Assembly: GCA_963726295.1 (NCBI GenBank)
Contig: CAVSBW010000001.1
Span: forward strand, 186,001-250,000
From: DASSQJ01 sp963726295
GTDB lineage: Bacteria > Actinomycetota > Actinomycetes > Actinomycetales > Dermatophilaceae
DNA length: 64,000 bases
Direction of reading: 5' to 3'
Shown here: piece by piece, positions 16,109 through 25,622 of the stretch
Numbering within the stretch: position 1 is the first letter of the stretch
Layout: each line of letters begins with the position of its first letter
Made by a program: the position numbers and the translations under genes
Notes under the pieces: generated by a model
Database searches by the model: none
What the model was told of the DNA's origin: nothing
The model's input: the letters and a program-made list of their open reading frames with translations, nothing else

Positions 16109-17839
16109 GTGATCAGCCCGATCGTCGCGGCCGTCGTCGCCCGGCGGCGCGGGAGCCTGCGGCGGCGGGAGGTCCCGGTACCGACGGCGGCGACGTCGAC
16201 GGACGTCATCTTCCTCGTGCTGCGGCGGATGCGCCCACCCCTGCTCTGGCTCGTCGGGGTGTTCACGGTGTCGGTGGTGGGGCTCAGCGCCACCGTCGGC
16301 GTCGACGAGGCGGGTGCCCCGTACCGGCTGAGCATCTTCGAGTCCTTCTACGTCATGAGCTACACGGCCACGACGATCGGCTTCGGCGAGCTGCCGTACC
16401 CGTTCTCCACCGGCCAGCGGCTGTGGGTGACGTTCATGATCTACGCCACCGTGATCGGCTGGGCGTACGCGGTCACCACGCTGCTGGCACTCTCCCAGGA
16501 CGAGGGGTTCACCGCCGCCCGCACGGTCCAGCGGTTCCGCCGCCGGGTCCGCCGCGTCCGTGAGCCGTTCTACCTCCTCGCCGGGTTCGGCGAGTCCGGG
16601 CGACGGGTCAGCCTGCGCCTGGACGCCCTTGACCAGCGCTGCGTCGCCGTGGACGCGCGGAAGGCACGGATCGACCTGCTCGAGGTCAGCGAGACGTGGA
16701 CCGACATCCCCGGGCTGGTGGGGGACGCGCACGACCCGGTCGTCCTCGGTCTCGCCGGCCTCGGCCAGGACAACTGCTGCGGGGTGCTGGCCCTGACCGA
16801 CGACGAGGATGTCAACCTCGCGGTCCTCCAGGCCGTGGCGCTGCTGCACCCCGAGGTGCCGGTCATCGCCCGGGCGTCGACGCGGGCGGCCGAGGAGCGG
16901 ATGGCCGAGTTCGATCCGTCCGCCGTCATCAACCCCGCGGACCGCTTCGGCGACTACCTCGTGCTGCACCTCCGGCGGCCGACCGTGTGGCAGCTCGTCG
17001 TCTGGCTGACCAGCCCGACGAGCGCCGAGGTCCGCAAGTCGCGCGAGCCGGTGGAGACGGGGACGTGGACGGTGTGTGCCGAGGGGGACTTCCGCGACCA
17101 GGTCGCCAAGGACCTCAATCGGGCCGGCTTCGACGTGCGGTTCGCCGAGCCCGACGGGACCCCGCCCGACGTCACGGGGGCGGTCGGCTGCGTCGTGGCG
17201 ACGTCGACCGACACCGCGAACCTCGCGATCGCGGCGCACCTGCGTCGGGCCCATCCCGAGGTGCTGCTCTGCCTGCGCCAGGTGCACACGACCTCACGCG
17301 CCCTGATCCGCAGCTTCGCCCCGGACATGGTGTTCTTCCCGGCGGACGTCGTGGCGCGCGAGTGCCTGACGCGCGTGATCACGCCGCACGCGTGGGACCT
17401 CGTCGAGCACGCGATGCAGCAGGACGACGAATGGGCGGGTCGGGTGCTCGACGTGCTGGAGACGCGGTGCGGGCACTACTCGCCGGTGCCCTCGATGCTC
17501 ACGCTCGACCTCCGCGAGGCCCCGGCCGTCGTCGACTGGCTCGGTCACGGCGAGCTGACCGTCTCCGACCTCACCCGCGATCCTGAGGACCGCGAGCGCC
17601 ACCTGCCCGTGGTCGTGGCGGTGCTGGTGCGCGACGGCGACGTCGTCCCGTTCCCCGACGGCGCCACCCCGTTGCGACCGGGCGACGAGCTGATGCTGTA
17701 CTGCGGGCCGTCCGGCCGGGCGCTGCTGCGTCAGCTGCTCTACAACGACGCCGCCGTCGAGTACGCGGCGACCGGCCGGCGCGTGCCTGCCACCTGGATC
17801 TGGCGCCGCTTGACCCGACATCGTGCTCCGGCGGCCTGA
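16109..17839 (+). CDS. Potassium channel family protein with two RCK/TrkA-N domains
   Basis: 576 residues from the GTG at 16109. Two membrane helices flank a pore loop (LLWLVGVFTVSVVGLSA; WVTFMIYATVIGWAYAVTTLL) with the selectivity-filter-like TATTIGFGEL at about residues 86-95, where the usual TVGYGD is altered. Two nucleotide-binding RCK domains follow: FYLLAGFGESGRRVSLRL with VVDAR-like VAVDARKARI near 150, and a second unit around 310-420; a C-terminal TrkA-C-like region (VVAVLVRDGDVVPFPDGATPLRPGDELML) ends it. Predicted ligand-gated potassium or cation channel in the inner membrane, co-transcribed with the DUF6394 gene. Confidence 0.88.
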   Translation: MISPIVAAVVARRRGSLRRREVPVPTAATSTDVIFLVLRRMRPPLLWLVGVFTVSVVGLSATVGVDEAGAPYRLSIFESFYVMSYTATTIGFGELPYPFSTGQRLWVTFMIYATVIGWAYAVTTLLALSQDEGFTAARTVQRFRRRVRRVREPFYLLAGFGESGRRVSLRLDALDQRCVAVDARKARIDLLEVSETWTDIPGLVGDAHDPVVLGLAGLGQDNCCGVLALTDDEDVNLAVLQAVALLHPEVPVIARASTRAAEERMAEFDPSAVINPADRFGDYLVLHLRRPTVWQLVVWLTSPTSAEVRKSREPVETGTWTVCAEGDFRDQVAKDLNRAGFDVRFAEPDGTPPDVTGAVGCVVATSTDTANLAIAAHLRRAHPEVLLCLRQVHTTSRALIRSFAPDMVFFPADVVARECLTRVITPHAWDLVEHAMQQDDEWAGRVLDVLETRCGHYSPVPSMLTLDLREAPAVVDWLGHGELTVSDLTRDPEDRERHLPVVVAVLVRDGDVVPFPDGATPLRPGDELMLYCGPSGRALLRQLLYNDAAVEYAATGRRVPATWIWRRLTRHRAPAA

Positions 17840-17928
17840 CCTGCACGGTCACCGCTCCTGCACTGGCGGGGTGACCACGGCAACCCTAGGGTCTGGCGGT
17901 ACGAACCCGACAGAGGAAGGTCCTGAGC

Positions 17929-18846
17929 ATGCACCGACTCATCACCGCCACCCTGGCAGGAGTCGCCGCCACGGTCCTCACGGCCGCGCCGGCGCTCGCC
18001 ATCAGCTCCTACAACGCCGAGCCCGCGCCGGAGCGGACCGAGGTGGGGGCGTACGTCGCGCTGTACGACCGCGACGGGGACGGGTTGCTGGACCGGTTCC
18101 GCTGGGTCTGCAGCGGCGCGATGGTCGACGACGACACATTCCTGACGGCGGCGCACTGCACCAGCGACTGGTACGACGGTGACCGGTTCTTCGTGTCCCT
18201 CGAGCAGGATGTCCAGGGGCTGCTCGACCAGTACGTGGAGGACAACGGTGACCCCTCGGAGCTGAGCCCCGAGGAGCGGAGCCAGTACGTCGAGGACGAG
18301 GCCCAGTACTTCCTCGACGAGGGCTGGGTCGTCGAGGGCGACGCGATCAGCGACCCCCGCTTCCCCGGACCGTCGAACGACACCCACGACATCGGTGTCA
18401 TCGACTTCCCCGAGGGGGCCACGAACCCTGCGGACGTCTGGGATTTCACGCCGGCGACCCTGCCGACCGCCGGCCAGCTCTCCGACATCGGACGTCGCGC
18501 GCTGGACGCCTCCACCTGGTGGACGGTGGGGTACGGCACGCAGGAGGCGGCGCGGGGCCCCGGCGGCCAGACCCACCCGGGCGGCGGCACCCGGATGAAG
18601 GCCGAGGTCGGGTTCACCACGCTCCTCCGGGCATGGGTCGACCTCTCCATGATCAAGCCGCGCGACTACGGCGGCGCCTGCTACGGCGACTCCGGTGGGC
18701 CGAACTTCGTCGAGGTCGACGGCGGGCTCGTCCTCGCCGGCACCACCATCACCGGGGACACGCCGTGCTACGCCACCAACGTGACCTACCGCCTCGACAC
18801 CGCTGCGGCACGGGAGTTCCTCGCCGACTACGTCGACCTTCCCTGA
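17929..18846 (+). CDS. Secreted trypsin-like serine protease
   Basis: 305 residues with a Sec signal peptide (MHRLITATLAGVAATVLTAAPALA, cleavage after ALA near residue 24). The catalytic triad is visible: TAAHC with His near residue 76, NDTHDIGVIDF with Asp near 154, and GACYGDSGGPNF with Ser near 254. A probable disulfide Cys pair brackets the His and Ser regions. GAGGAAGG precedes the ATG. An unusually acidic insert (EDNGDPSELSPEERSQYVEDEAQ) lies between His and Asp. Extracellular S1-family protease; monocistronic by context. Confidence 0.9.
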   Translation: MHRLITATLAGVAATVLTAAPALAISSYNAEPAPERTEVGAYVALYDRDGDGLLDRFRWVCSGAMVDDDTFLTAAHCTSDWYDGDRFFVSLEQDVQGLLDQYVEDNGDPSELSPEERSQYVEDEAQYFLDEGWVVEGDAISDPRFPGPSNDTHDIGVIDFPEGATNPADVWDFTPATLPTAGQLSDIGRRALDASTWWTVGYGTQEAARGPGGQTHPGGGTRMKAEVGFTTLLRAWVDLSMIKPRDYGGACYGDSGGPNFVEVDGGLVLAGTTITGDTPCYATNVTYRLDTAAAREFLADYVDLP

Positions 18847-18971
18847 CCGGCGCAGGCGCCTCGCGACGGTGGGGGGACTCACACCGCGGCGAGGTACCTG
18901 ACGGTCGATCGTCCCGGCACACTGGGGAACCCGACCCCTGACCCGGTTCACCAAAAGGCGGCGATGCACGC

Positions 18972-20168
18972 ATGTCCCGACTCCAGACGACCGACGCGCT
19001 CACCGAGGAGCAGCACGAGCTGGTCAAGCTGGTCCGCGAGTTCGTCGACGAGCAGATCCTGCCGGTCGCCACCGAGCTCGAGCACCGCGACGAGTACCCG
19101 ACCGAGATCGTCGAGGGCATGAAGGAGATGGGGATCTTCGGGCTGATGATCCCCGAGGAGTACGGCGGTCTCGGGGAGTCGCTGCTGACCTACGCCCTCG
19201 TGGTCGAGGAGATCGCCCGCGGCTGGATGAGCGTGAGCGGCATCATCAACACCCACTTCATCGTGGCCTACATGATCCTCCAGCACGGCACCGAGGAGCA
19301 GAAGCAGCGCTACCTGCCCAGGATGGCGACCGGCGAGGTCCGCGGCGCGTTCTCGATGTCCGAGCCGGGGATGGGCTCCGACGTGGCCGCCATCCGCTCC
19401 AAGGCCGTCAAGGACGGCGAGGAGTGGGTGCTCGACGGCCAGAAGATGTGGCTGACGAACGGCGGGTCGGCCAACCTCGTGGCCGTCCTCGTGCGGACCG
19501 ACCTCGGCGAGAGCGACAGTCCGTACAAGAACATGTCGACCTTCCTCGTCGACAAGGAGGCCGGGTTCGGGGAGACGGCCCAGGGCATCACCGTTCCCGG
19601 CAAGATCGAGAAGATGGGCTACAAGGGGGTCGACACCACCGAGCTCGTCATGCAGGGCCACCGCACGACCGAGGCCCAGCTGCTCGGCGGCACCCCCGGC
19701 AAGGGCTTCTACCAGATGATGGACGGCGTCGAGGTGGGGCGGGTCAACGTCGCAGCCCGCGCCTGCGGGGTCTCGCGACGCGCATTCGAGCTGGGCATCC
19801 AGTACGCGCAGCAGCGCGAGGCGTTCGGCAAGAAGATCGCCGAGCACCAGGGCATCCTCTTCCGGCTCGCCGACATGGCCACCATGGTGGAGTCGAGCCA
19901 CCAGATGATGGTCAAGGCAGCTCGGCTCAAGGACGCGGGTCAGCGCAACGACCTCGAGGCGGGCATGGCCAAGTACCTCGCCTCCGAGAACTGTGCCGAT
20001 GTCGTCGAGCAGTCCTTCCGCATCCACGGCGGCTACGGGTACTCGAAGGAGTACGAGATCGAGCGGCTCTACCGGGAGGCGCCGATGCTGCTGATCGGCG
20101 AGGGCACGGCCGAGATCCAGAAGATGATCATCGGCCGCCGCCTGCTCGAGGACTACCGGGTGCGCTGA
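18972..20168 (+). CDS. Acyl-CoA dehydrogenase
   Basis: 398 residues, usual length. Family signatures: FSMSEPGMGSDVAAIRSKA (FAD/acyl-CoA site), GQKMWLTNGG, GVEVGRVNVAARACGVSRRA, QQREAFGKKIAEHQGI and the C-terminal IHGGYGYSKEYEIERLYRE, with IGEGTAEIQKMIIGR carrying the usual catalytic Glu. It oxidises an acyl-CoA to the 2-enoyl-CoA with electrons going to ETF. The best substrate class by look is short or branched chains. No CoA ligase or enoyl hydratase is adjacent; the gene converges with the TPR gene and overlaps its end by 16 bases. Confidence 0.92.
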   Translation: MSRLQTTDALTEEQHELVKLVREFVDEQILPVATELEHRDEYPTEIVEGMKEMGIFGLMIPEEYGGLGESLLTYALVVEEIARGWMSVSGIINTHFIVAYMILQHGTEEQKQRYLPRMATGEVRGAFSMSEPGMGSDVAAIRSKAVKDGEEWVLDGQKMWLTNGGSANLVAVLVRTDLGESDSPYKNMSTFLVDKEAGFGETAQGITVPGKIEKMGYKGVDTTELVMQGHRTTEAQLLGGTPGKGFYQMMDGVEVGRVNVAARACGVSRRAFELGIQYAQQREAFGKKIAEHQGILFRLADMATMVESSHQMMVKAARLKDAGQRNDLEAGMAKYLASENCADVVEQSFRIHGGYGYSKEYEIERLYREAPMLLIGEGTAEIQKMIIGRRLLEDYRVR

Positions 20169-21463
20169 CCGGCCCGGCTTGCCGGGCCCTCGACCAGGCC
20201 GAGCATCACGCTGTCGCGCCCGCTCGGGCGTCGGTCGAGCCGCGCGCGGAGCCGGCGCGAGGCCTCGTCGTGGCGCCCGGCCGCGACGAGGGCCCGCAGC
20301 AGGAAGTCCTCGAGCACCTCGCGCTGCGCGTGCGACCCGCCGTAGCGGCCGAACCACGGCTCGAGCGCCAGCAGCTCGCCCACCGCGGCCGCCGGGTCGT
20401 CCTCGACGAAGGCGGCCAGACCGCGGGCCAGGCCGGGCAGGAGCAGGGAGGCTCCCGGGGCAGACCACCCCTCGGCCTCGCGCGAGAGGCGCCGCAGCGC
20501 GCCGGCGTCGCCGGCACCGGCGTGGGCGAGGAGCACGTGCATCGCGAGGAAGGTGAAGGGAAGCACCTCGGGGTCGAGTGAGCGCACGGCGGTCGCGCCG
20601 TCGTCGCCGGCGGGGTCGGCACCCGGTGGGGTGAGTCCGGCCAGCCGGCAGCGCCACAGCAGCGAGGTGCCGTCGAGGAGCCGCTGGGCCGGCCGGGCGG
20701 CGAGTGACTCGTACCGGGCCAGCACGTCGTCGGTGCGGCCGAGGTCGAGCAGGTGCAGGGCGCAGTGCCACTCGAGGTGGCCGACGACGACGTTGGCGGG
20801 GTCCAGGCGGGCCACGAAGGGCTCGAGCCAGGCCAGCCCGGCGTCGTGGTCCCCGGCCTCGAAGTGCACGTGGGCAACGGGGTGGGCGCTCACCGGGCTG
20901 TCGGGGCTCAGGTCGAGGCTGCGCCGGCCGAGCTCCCACGCGGTGTCGAGGTCGCCGGCGTCCTGGGCGTACATCGCGATGGTGGCGAGGAGTGCCGGGT
21001 CGTCGCCGACCACGTCACGAGCCCGGAGCAGCCGCTCGTGGGCCTCGTGCTCACCGGCCGGGTCGGTCGACCACGCGAGGAGGACCGTGAGCTGCATGAG
21101 CGCGGGCAGGTCACCCGGGTGGGCGTCAGCGTGCCGTCTCCAGTGGTCGAGGGCCGCCCACGGGCCGCCGGAGGCCATGCGGCTGGCAGCACCGACGAAG
21201 GAGCGCTCGCGGTCGGTGGCCGGCTCCCGGGCGGTGTCGAGGGCGGCCCGGTGGCGGTCGACGTCGAGACCCGGCTGACCGGCCAGGGCGAGGAGGACGG
21301 CGAAGGCGTGGGCGAGGGCGAACCCAGCGTCGCGCTCGACCACGGCGGTGAGGGCGTCCACGGCCGTCGGGTCGTACTCGAGGCGGCGCGCGAGGAACTC
21401 GCGGAAGGCCACGGCGGTCTCGTCGTCGGTCGAGAGCTCCTGCCCCCACAGGTCGCGCGCCAT
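20153..21463 (-). CDS. Tetratricopeptide-repeat protein
   Basis: 436 residues from the ATG at 21463, preceded by GAGGAGGA; the open frame extends far upstream but that part lies over the next gene. The sequence is almost entirely helical with degenerate TPR-like pairs (ALLATIAMYAQDAGDLDTAWELGRRSLDLSP, PVAHVHFEAGDHDAGLAWLEPFV), no signal peptide and no catalytic motif. It resembles actinobacterial TPR proteins annotated as tetratricopeptide-repeat 38-like. Cytoplasmic scaffold or binding role; specific function unknown. It converges on the acyl-CoA dehydrogenase gene with overlapping 3' ends. Confidence 0.75.
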   Translation of the reverse strand: MARDLWGQELSTDDETAVAFREFLARRLEYDPTAVDALTAVVERDAGFALAHAFAVLLALAGQPGLDVDRHRAALDTAREPATDRERSFVGAASRMASGGPWAALDHWRRHADAHPGDLPALMQLTVLLAWSTDPAGEHEAHERLLRARDVVGDDPALLATIAMYAQDAGDLDTAWELGRRSLDLSPDSPVSAHPVAHVHFEAGDHDAGLAWLEPFVARLDPANVVVGHLEWHCALHLLDLGRTDDVLARYESLAARPAQRLLDGTSLLWRCRLAGLTPPGADPAGDDGATAVRSLDPEVLPFTFLAMHVLLAHAGAGDAGALRRLSREAEGWSAPGASLLLPGLARGLAAFVEDDPAAAVGELLALEPWFGRYGGSHAQREVLEDFLLRALVAAGRHDEASRRLRARLDRRPSGRDSVMLGLVEGPASRAGQRTR

Positions 21464-21604
21464 GGCGTCCTCCTCGTCGTCCCCGCACCACGCTAGCCGC
21501 CGACCCGCGTCCGCGGAACGCCCCTGTCGGGACCACCGGCCGGGGCCGGAGGCCGTACAGGCCCCGCACAGCGGGCATCCAGCAGTCGTTGCGATACTGG
21601 ACCC

Positions 21605-22222
21605 ATGAGCAACACCCAGCCGATGCGTCCCGGTCTTCGCGCCGCCCTGTCGCTGGAGTTCCCGATGTCTCTCGGGGTCCACGACAGCTACGAGGAGGCC
21701 CAGCAGTCCGTCGACTACCTCTCGGACCACGAGTTCCCGGTGGAGGACGTCCTCATCGTCGGCACCGACCTCAAGCAGCTCGAGCGGGTCACCGGCCGGC
21801 TGACGCCCGGCCGCATCGTCGGCGCGGGCGCCCTGTCGGGGATGTGGTTCGGCCTCCTCGTCGGAACCGTCTTCGCGATCTTCGACCCCAACGGCTTCAA
21901 CATCATCACCGTCCTCTCCACGGTGCTGCTCGGCGCGGTGTTCGGGATGATCTGGGGCTGGGTCGGCTACCGGCTCATCGGCCGCCACCGGGACTTCACG
22001 TCGGTCACCCAGGTGGTGGCCGCCAAGTACGAGGTGCTCTGCGAGCACAAGCACGCCCAGCGGGGCCGTGAGCTGCTGGCCCAGATGGACCCGATGAAGG
22101 CAGCCCAGGAGCAGGTGCGCCGGGCCCAGGAGGAGGAGCGGGCCCGCATGGCCCAGGGCCAGCAGCCTCCCGCGTCGCCGCCGGCGCCCGCACCCGGCCA
22201 GCAGCCGCCGTCCGGCGTCTAG
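21605..22222 (+). CDS. General stress protein 17M-like membrane protein
   Basis: 205 residues. An N-terminal YflT/GSP17M-like alpha-beta domain (SYEEAQQSVDYLSDHEFPVEDVLIVGTDL) precedes two hydrophobic segments (IVGAGALSGMWFGLLVGTVFAIF, VLSTVLLGAVFGMIWGWVGY). The C-terminus is charged then Pro/Gln-rich (QQPPASPPAPAPGQQPP) and likely disordered in the cytoplasm. Proteins of this type are linked to general stress responses but have no known reaction. The gene stands ahead of the PIG-L gene by 34 bases and could be co-transcribed with it. Confidence 0.75.
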   Translation: MSNTQPMRPGLRAALSLEFPMSLGVHDSYEEAQQSVDYLSDHEFPVEDVLIVGTDLKQLERVTGRLTPGRIVGAGALSGMWFGLLVGTVFAIFDPNGFNIITVLSTVLLGAVFGMIWGWVGYRLIGRHRDFTSVTQVVAAKYEVLCEHKHAQRGRELLAQMDPMKAAQEQVRRAQEEERARMAQGQQPPASPPAPAPGQQPPSGV

Positions 22223-22256
22223 CCGGGTCGGAGCGCGCAGGGACTATCGTCGGCCC

Positions 22257-23003
22257 ATGACCGAAGCGCCCCCCACCCTGCAGCCCCTCGAGGGCCCGTT
22301 CTCGTCGATCCTCTGCGTCGTCGCGCACCCTGACGACATCGAGTACGGCACCGCCGCTGCCATCCACCGCTGGGTCGGTGAGGGCGCTCATGCGGCGTAC
22401 TTCCTCCTGACCCGCGGCGAGGCCGGTATCGACACGATGGAGCCCGGCCGCGCGGCCGAGGTCCGCGAGGCGGAGGAGCGCGAGAGCGCCCGGCGCGTGG
22501 GCGTCGACGCCGTCGACTTCGGGGGCCTGCAGGACGGTGCGATCGAGTACGGCGTGCCACTGCGCCGACAGATCGCCGCGGCCATCCGACGCCACCGCCC
22601 CGACCTCGTCATCGGCCAGAACTGGCACGAGTTCTTCGGGCCGAACATGGTCAACCAGGCCGACCACCGGGCCGTGGGGCTGGCGACCCTCGACGCCGTC
22701 GCCGACGCCGGCAACCGCTGGCTCCACGCCGACCTCGCCGACGAGGGGCTGGAGCCGTGGAACGGGGTGAAGGTCCTCGCGGTGGCGGGGTCACCCGACC
22801 CGAGCCACTACGTGGACGTCTCGGGCGAGCACTTCGAGGCGTCGGTGCACTCCCTCGAGGCGCACGCCGAGTACAACGACGCCCTGCCCGACGACTTCCC
22901 GAAGCCTCGCGCCCTGCTCGAGATGATCCTCGGCGGGGGCGGGCAGGCCGTCGGAGTCGACAAGGCGTGGACGGCGCAGGTGGTGATCGACCGGCGCGGC
23001 TGA
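22257..23003 (+). CDS. PIG-L family deacetylase
   Basis: 248 residues. The metal-binding motif AHPDDIEYG lies near residue 24 and the second zinc-ligand region NQADHRAVG near residue 133, as in GlcNAc-PI and mycothiol-pathway N-deacetylases (MshB, Mca) and LmbE proteins. TRGEAGIDTM is also typical. The enzyme would remove an acetyl or acyl group from an amino sugar or thiol conjugate in the cytoplasm. There is no mycothiol gene nearby to fix the substrate. Its stop is 8 bases from the stop of the convergent permease gene. Confidence 0.88.
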   Translation: MTEAPPTLQPLEGPFSSILCVVAHPDDIEYGTAAAIHRWVGEGAHAAYFLLTRGEAGIDTMEPGRAAEVREAEERESARRVGVDAVDFGGLQDGAIEYGVPLRRQIAAAIRRHRPDLVIGQNWHEFFGPNMVNQADHRAVGLATLDAVADAGNRWLHADLADEGLEPWNGVKVLAVAGSPDPSHYVDVSGEHFEASVHSLEAHAEYNDALPDDFPKPRALLEMILGGGGQAVGVDKAWTAQVVIDRRG

Positions 23004-23011
23004 CCGCCCGG

Positions 23012-24622
23012 TCACCGGGGCTCGCCCACCTCCGAGTCCTGCGCGATGTACTCACGCATCCGATCGGGGGGCAGGGCCTGGCGCACCGCGATGGGCAGGA
23101 CGACCACGGCCAGCACGGCCACGACCGCGGCGTCCCACCCGAGGGGGAGCCACCCGCGGCCGCCCCCGAAGTTGCCCGCGTACGAGATGGCGAGCAACCC
23201 CAGGTAGTAGGGCGCCAGCCACGTCGCCTGGCGCAGGTCGAGGTGGTCGGGGGAGCCACGGTCCCGCCACACCCGCCAGCCGAAGATGGCGACGCCGACG
23301 GCCAGCGGGATGCTGAGCCGCCACAGGGTGTCCCACCCGGCCCAGTAGACGATCAGCCCGACGATGACGAAGGACACCGTGCCGACGAGCCGCACGGCCG
23401 GGAGACGGAACGGTCGGGGCTGGTCCGGCATCCCGCGCCGCAGGGCCAGCAGCGTCACCGGCCCCGCCGCGAAGGACAGCACGATGGCACCGGTGTTGAA
23501 CGTGAGCAGCTCGCTCCAGCCGTTGCGGAAGCCGACGAGGATGCCGAAGCCGACGACAGCGTTGAGGACCAGCGCCCGCAACGGCACCCGACGGCTGGAC
23601 ATGCGCTGCAGGGCAGTGGGGAAGAGCCCGTTGCGGCTCACGGCGACGGTGAGCCGGGCGGTGGACGCGGATGCGACGAGGCCGGCCCCGAGCGGTCCGG
23701 CGACGGCGTCGGCGAGGACGAGGCCGGAGACCGTGGCCAGGCCGAGGCCGGTCAGCACCCCGGCGACCGGGCCGTTCGCGCCGGGCAGCGCCAGCCCGGA
23801 CCAGCCGTCGGCGAGCGAGGAGCTGTCGATCGCGCCGATGAACCCCACCTGCACGAGCGTGAAGAGGATGATGCAGATGCCCAGGGACGCGGTGAGGGCG
23901 AGCGGCACGGTGCGCTGGGGGCGCTCCGCCTCGCCGGCCAGGTCGAGGGCGTGACGGAACCCGAGGAACGCGAAGATCACACCGCCCGAGGAGATCGCCG
24001 CCATCACCCCCTGGACGCCCTGGGGGGAGAACGAGTGCGACGTCAGGTTGGCGGCGTGGAACCTGGTCAGGAGCGCCACCCCGGCCACGACGGGGACCGC
24101 GATCTTGAACCAGGTGAGGGGTGTGTTGATCCGGGTGAACAGCTCCACGCCGTAGGCGTTGACGACGGTGAAGGCGACGAGGATGCCTGCGGCGACGAGC
24201 AGGCCACCCGGGCTCAGGGAGCTCTGCCCGTGCCGGGCGTCGCCGGTGAACAACCAGCCGAACATGCTCTCGTTGCTCGCGTACTCGAGCAGGGCCTGGG
24301 TCTCGATCGGCGCGGCGGTGACGTAGCCGACCCATGCGGTCCAGCCGATCATCACGCCCACGGTGCGGCCGTGGCTGAACTGGGGGAGCCGGCCCAGGCC
24401 GCCCATGACCGGCAGCATCGCCGCGACCTCCGCGAACGGCAGCGCCACGACCAGCACCATGAGCCCGCCGAGGACCCAGGCGATGATCGACGCCGGCCCC
24501 GCCAGCCGGGCCGCGAAGAGCGGCCCGAACAGCCAGCCCGACCCCACGACCCCGCCCACGGCGACGAAGACGAGCCCGAGCGGCCCGACGGCCCGCTTGG
24601 TGTGCGCCTGCTGCTCGGTCAT
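23012..24622 (-). CDS. APC-family amino acid permease
   Basis: 536 residues starting at the ATG at 24622, with GGGAAG seven bases before. About 12 to 14 membrane helices; the first carries the APC substrate-binding glycine stretch GGVVGSGWLFGP, and later helices include GVIFAFLGFRHALDLAGEAERPQRTVP, the consensus amphipathic region of the family. Likely a proton- or sodium-driven importer of amino acids or polyamines in the cytoplasmic membrane. No biosynthetic or catabolic partner is adjacent, so the substrate is open. Confidence 0.88.
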   Translation of the reverse strand: MTEQQAHTKRAVGPLGLVFVAVGGVVGSGWLFGPLFAARLAGPASIIAWVLGGLMVLVVALPFAEVAAMLPVMGGLGRLPQFSHGRTVGVMIGWTAWVGYVTAAPIETQALLEYASNESMFGWLFTGDARHGQSSLSPGGLLVAAGILVAFTVVNAYGVELFTRINTPLTWFKIAVPVVAGVALLTRFHAANLTSHSFSPQGVQGVMAAISSGGVIFAFLGFRHALDLAGEAERPQRTVPLALTASLGICIILFTLVQVGFIGAIDSSSLADGWSGLALPGANGPVAGVLTGLGLATVSGLVLADAVAGPLGAGLVASASTARLTVAVSRNGLFPTALQRMSSRRVPLRALVLNAVVGFGILVGFRNGWSELLTFNTGAIVLSFAAGPVTLLALRRGMPDQPRPFRLPAVRLVGTVSFVIVGLIVYWAGWDTLWRLSIPLAVGVAIFGWRVWRDRGSPDHLDLRQATWLAPYYLGLLAISYAGNFGGGRGWLPLGWDAAVVAVLAVVVLPIAVRQALPPDRMREYIAQDSEVGEPR

Positions 24623-24734
24623 CCACTGACTTCCCGACGAGTCGTGCGGTGGCCCTTGGGACCCTAGCCAATCCCGGGTGCGACGGCGAGGGCGGAAGCT
24701 CCGGAGCAGACCGGCCGCGGCAGCGGGGGGCGCC

Positions 24735-25565
24735 TCAGGAGGTCCAGCGGGCGAGCTGGCGGGACTGCACCATGAGACGACCGGTGGCGTCGTGCACCAG
24801 CGCGTCCTCCTCGAGGAACCCGTCGGTGACGTGGTGGGTGCCGGCCCGCACCGAGAGCGGACCACGTCCGGTGCGGGCGCGCACGTGCGCGGTGAGCTCG
24901 ACCGTGGGCACCCAGCCGGCGACGCCGAGGGCGTTCCACGCCGCCGGGGGAGTGACGTCGCACGCGAAGAGTGCTCCGAGCTGGTCCGCCGGCACGTCCT
25001 CGACGATTGCCCGGACCTCGCCAGAGCCGTCCGGTGCGCCACCGGCGAACCCGAGGGTCGCGACGTCGATCCGCTCGCCCGCGAGCTCGGCCACCCGAGG
25101 GGGGCGGAACCCCTCGGACTGGAGGGCGGCCATCTCCGGTGTGCCGGCGCGGGGGGTCAAGCGGGCGGCGGAGGGGTCCCACGGCCGGTCGCGGCGCCAG
25201 CTCGGGCCCTCCAACCGCTCGCGGTCGCCGACCGAGGCCATGACGGAGAGAACGATCTCGCCGCCCTGAAGAGCCGTCGCCGTCACGGTCGTGAACCGGC
25301 GACTGCCCCCGACCTCGGTGACGTGGAAGCGGATCGGCGCGGTCGCTGCCTTGCGCAGGTAGTGCGTCGTCACGGTGAACAGGTCGGGGGCGCCGGTGGC
25401 ATCCAGTACCGCGTTGCCGGCGAGGGCGAGCAGGTACCCGCCGTGGGGGACGCCGAACACGTCCCACTCCTCGTGCACCTGGCCGACGAGGTCGCTGCCG
25501 TCTCGCTCCAGGGCGAGCGCGGTGTGCAGATCGGCGGCCGAGACGGTGTGGTTCGGGTAGGACAT
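24735..25565 (-). CDS. Acyl-CoA thioesterase family protein (double hot-dog)
   Basis: 276 residues arranged as two hot-dog halves: the first with HEEWDVFGVPHGGYLLALAGNAVLD and VTTHYLRKAATAPIRFHV, the second with VTPPAAWNALGVAGWVPTVELTAHVRA. The HGGYLLA and TTHYLRKA patterns match the TesB-like/DUF4442-like thioesterases that hydrolyse acyl-CoAs. It is divergent from the TetR gene at 25623 across a 57-base region with overlapping operators, so the regulator very likely controls it. Substrate unknown, possibly the ligand of the repressor. Confidence 0.85.
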   Translation of the reverse strand: MSYPNHTVSAADLHTALALERDGSDLVGQVHEEWDVFGVPHGGYLLALAGNAVLDATGAPDLFTVTTHYLRKAATAPIRFHVTEVGGSRRFTTVTATALQGGEIVLSVMASVGDRERLEGPSWRRDRPWDPSAARLTPRAGTPEMAALQSEGFRPPRVAELAGERIDVATLGFAGGAPDGSGEVRAIVEDVPADQLGALFACDVTPPAAWNALGVAGWVPTVELTAHVRARTGRGPLSVRAGTHHVTDGFLEEDALVHDATGRLMVQSRQLARWTS

Positions 25566-25591
25566 GGGGGCTCCTCGCGTGCCTGGCGTGC

Positions 25592-25619
25592 TATGACGCT
25601 GTCATATGACACCATCATA
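25592..25619. promoter_or_regulatory. Two overlapping palindromic operators in the TetR/thioesterase divergon
   Basis: TATGAC-GCT-GTCATA (25592-25606, perfect 6-base arms) and TATGA-CACCA-TCATA (25605-25619) overlap with a 13-base offset. The second ends three bases before the TetR start codon, leaving no room for a ribosome site and suggesting a leaderless, self-repressed transcript. Confidence 0.7.
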
Positions 25620-25622
25620 ACC

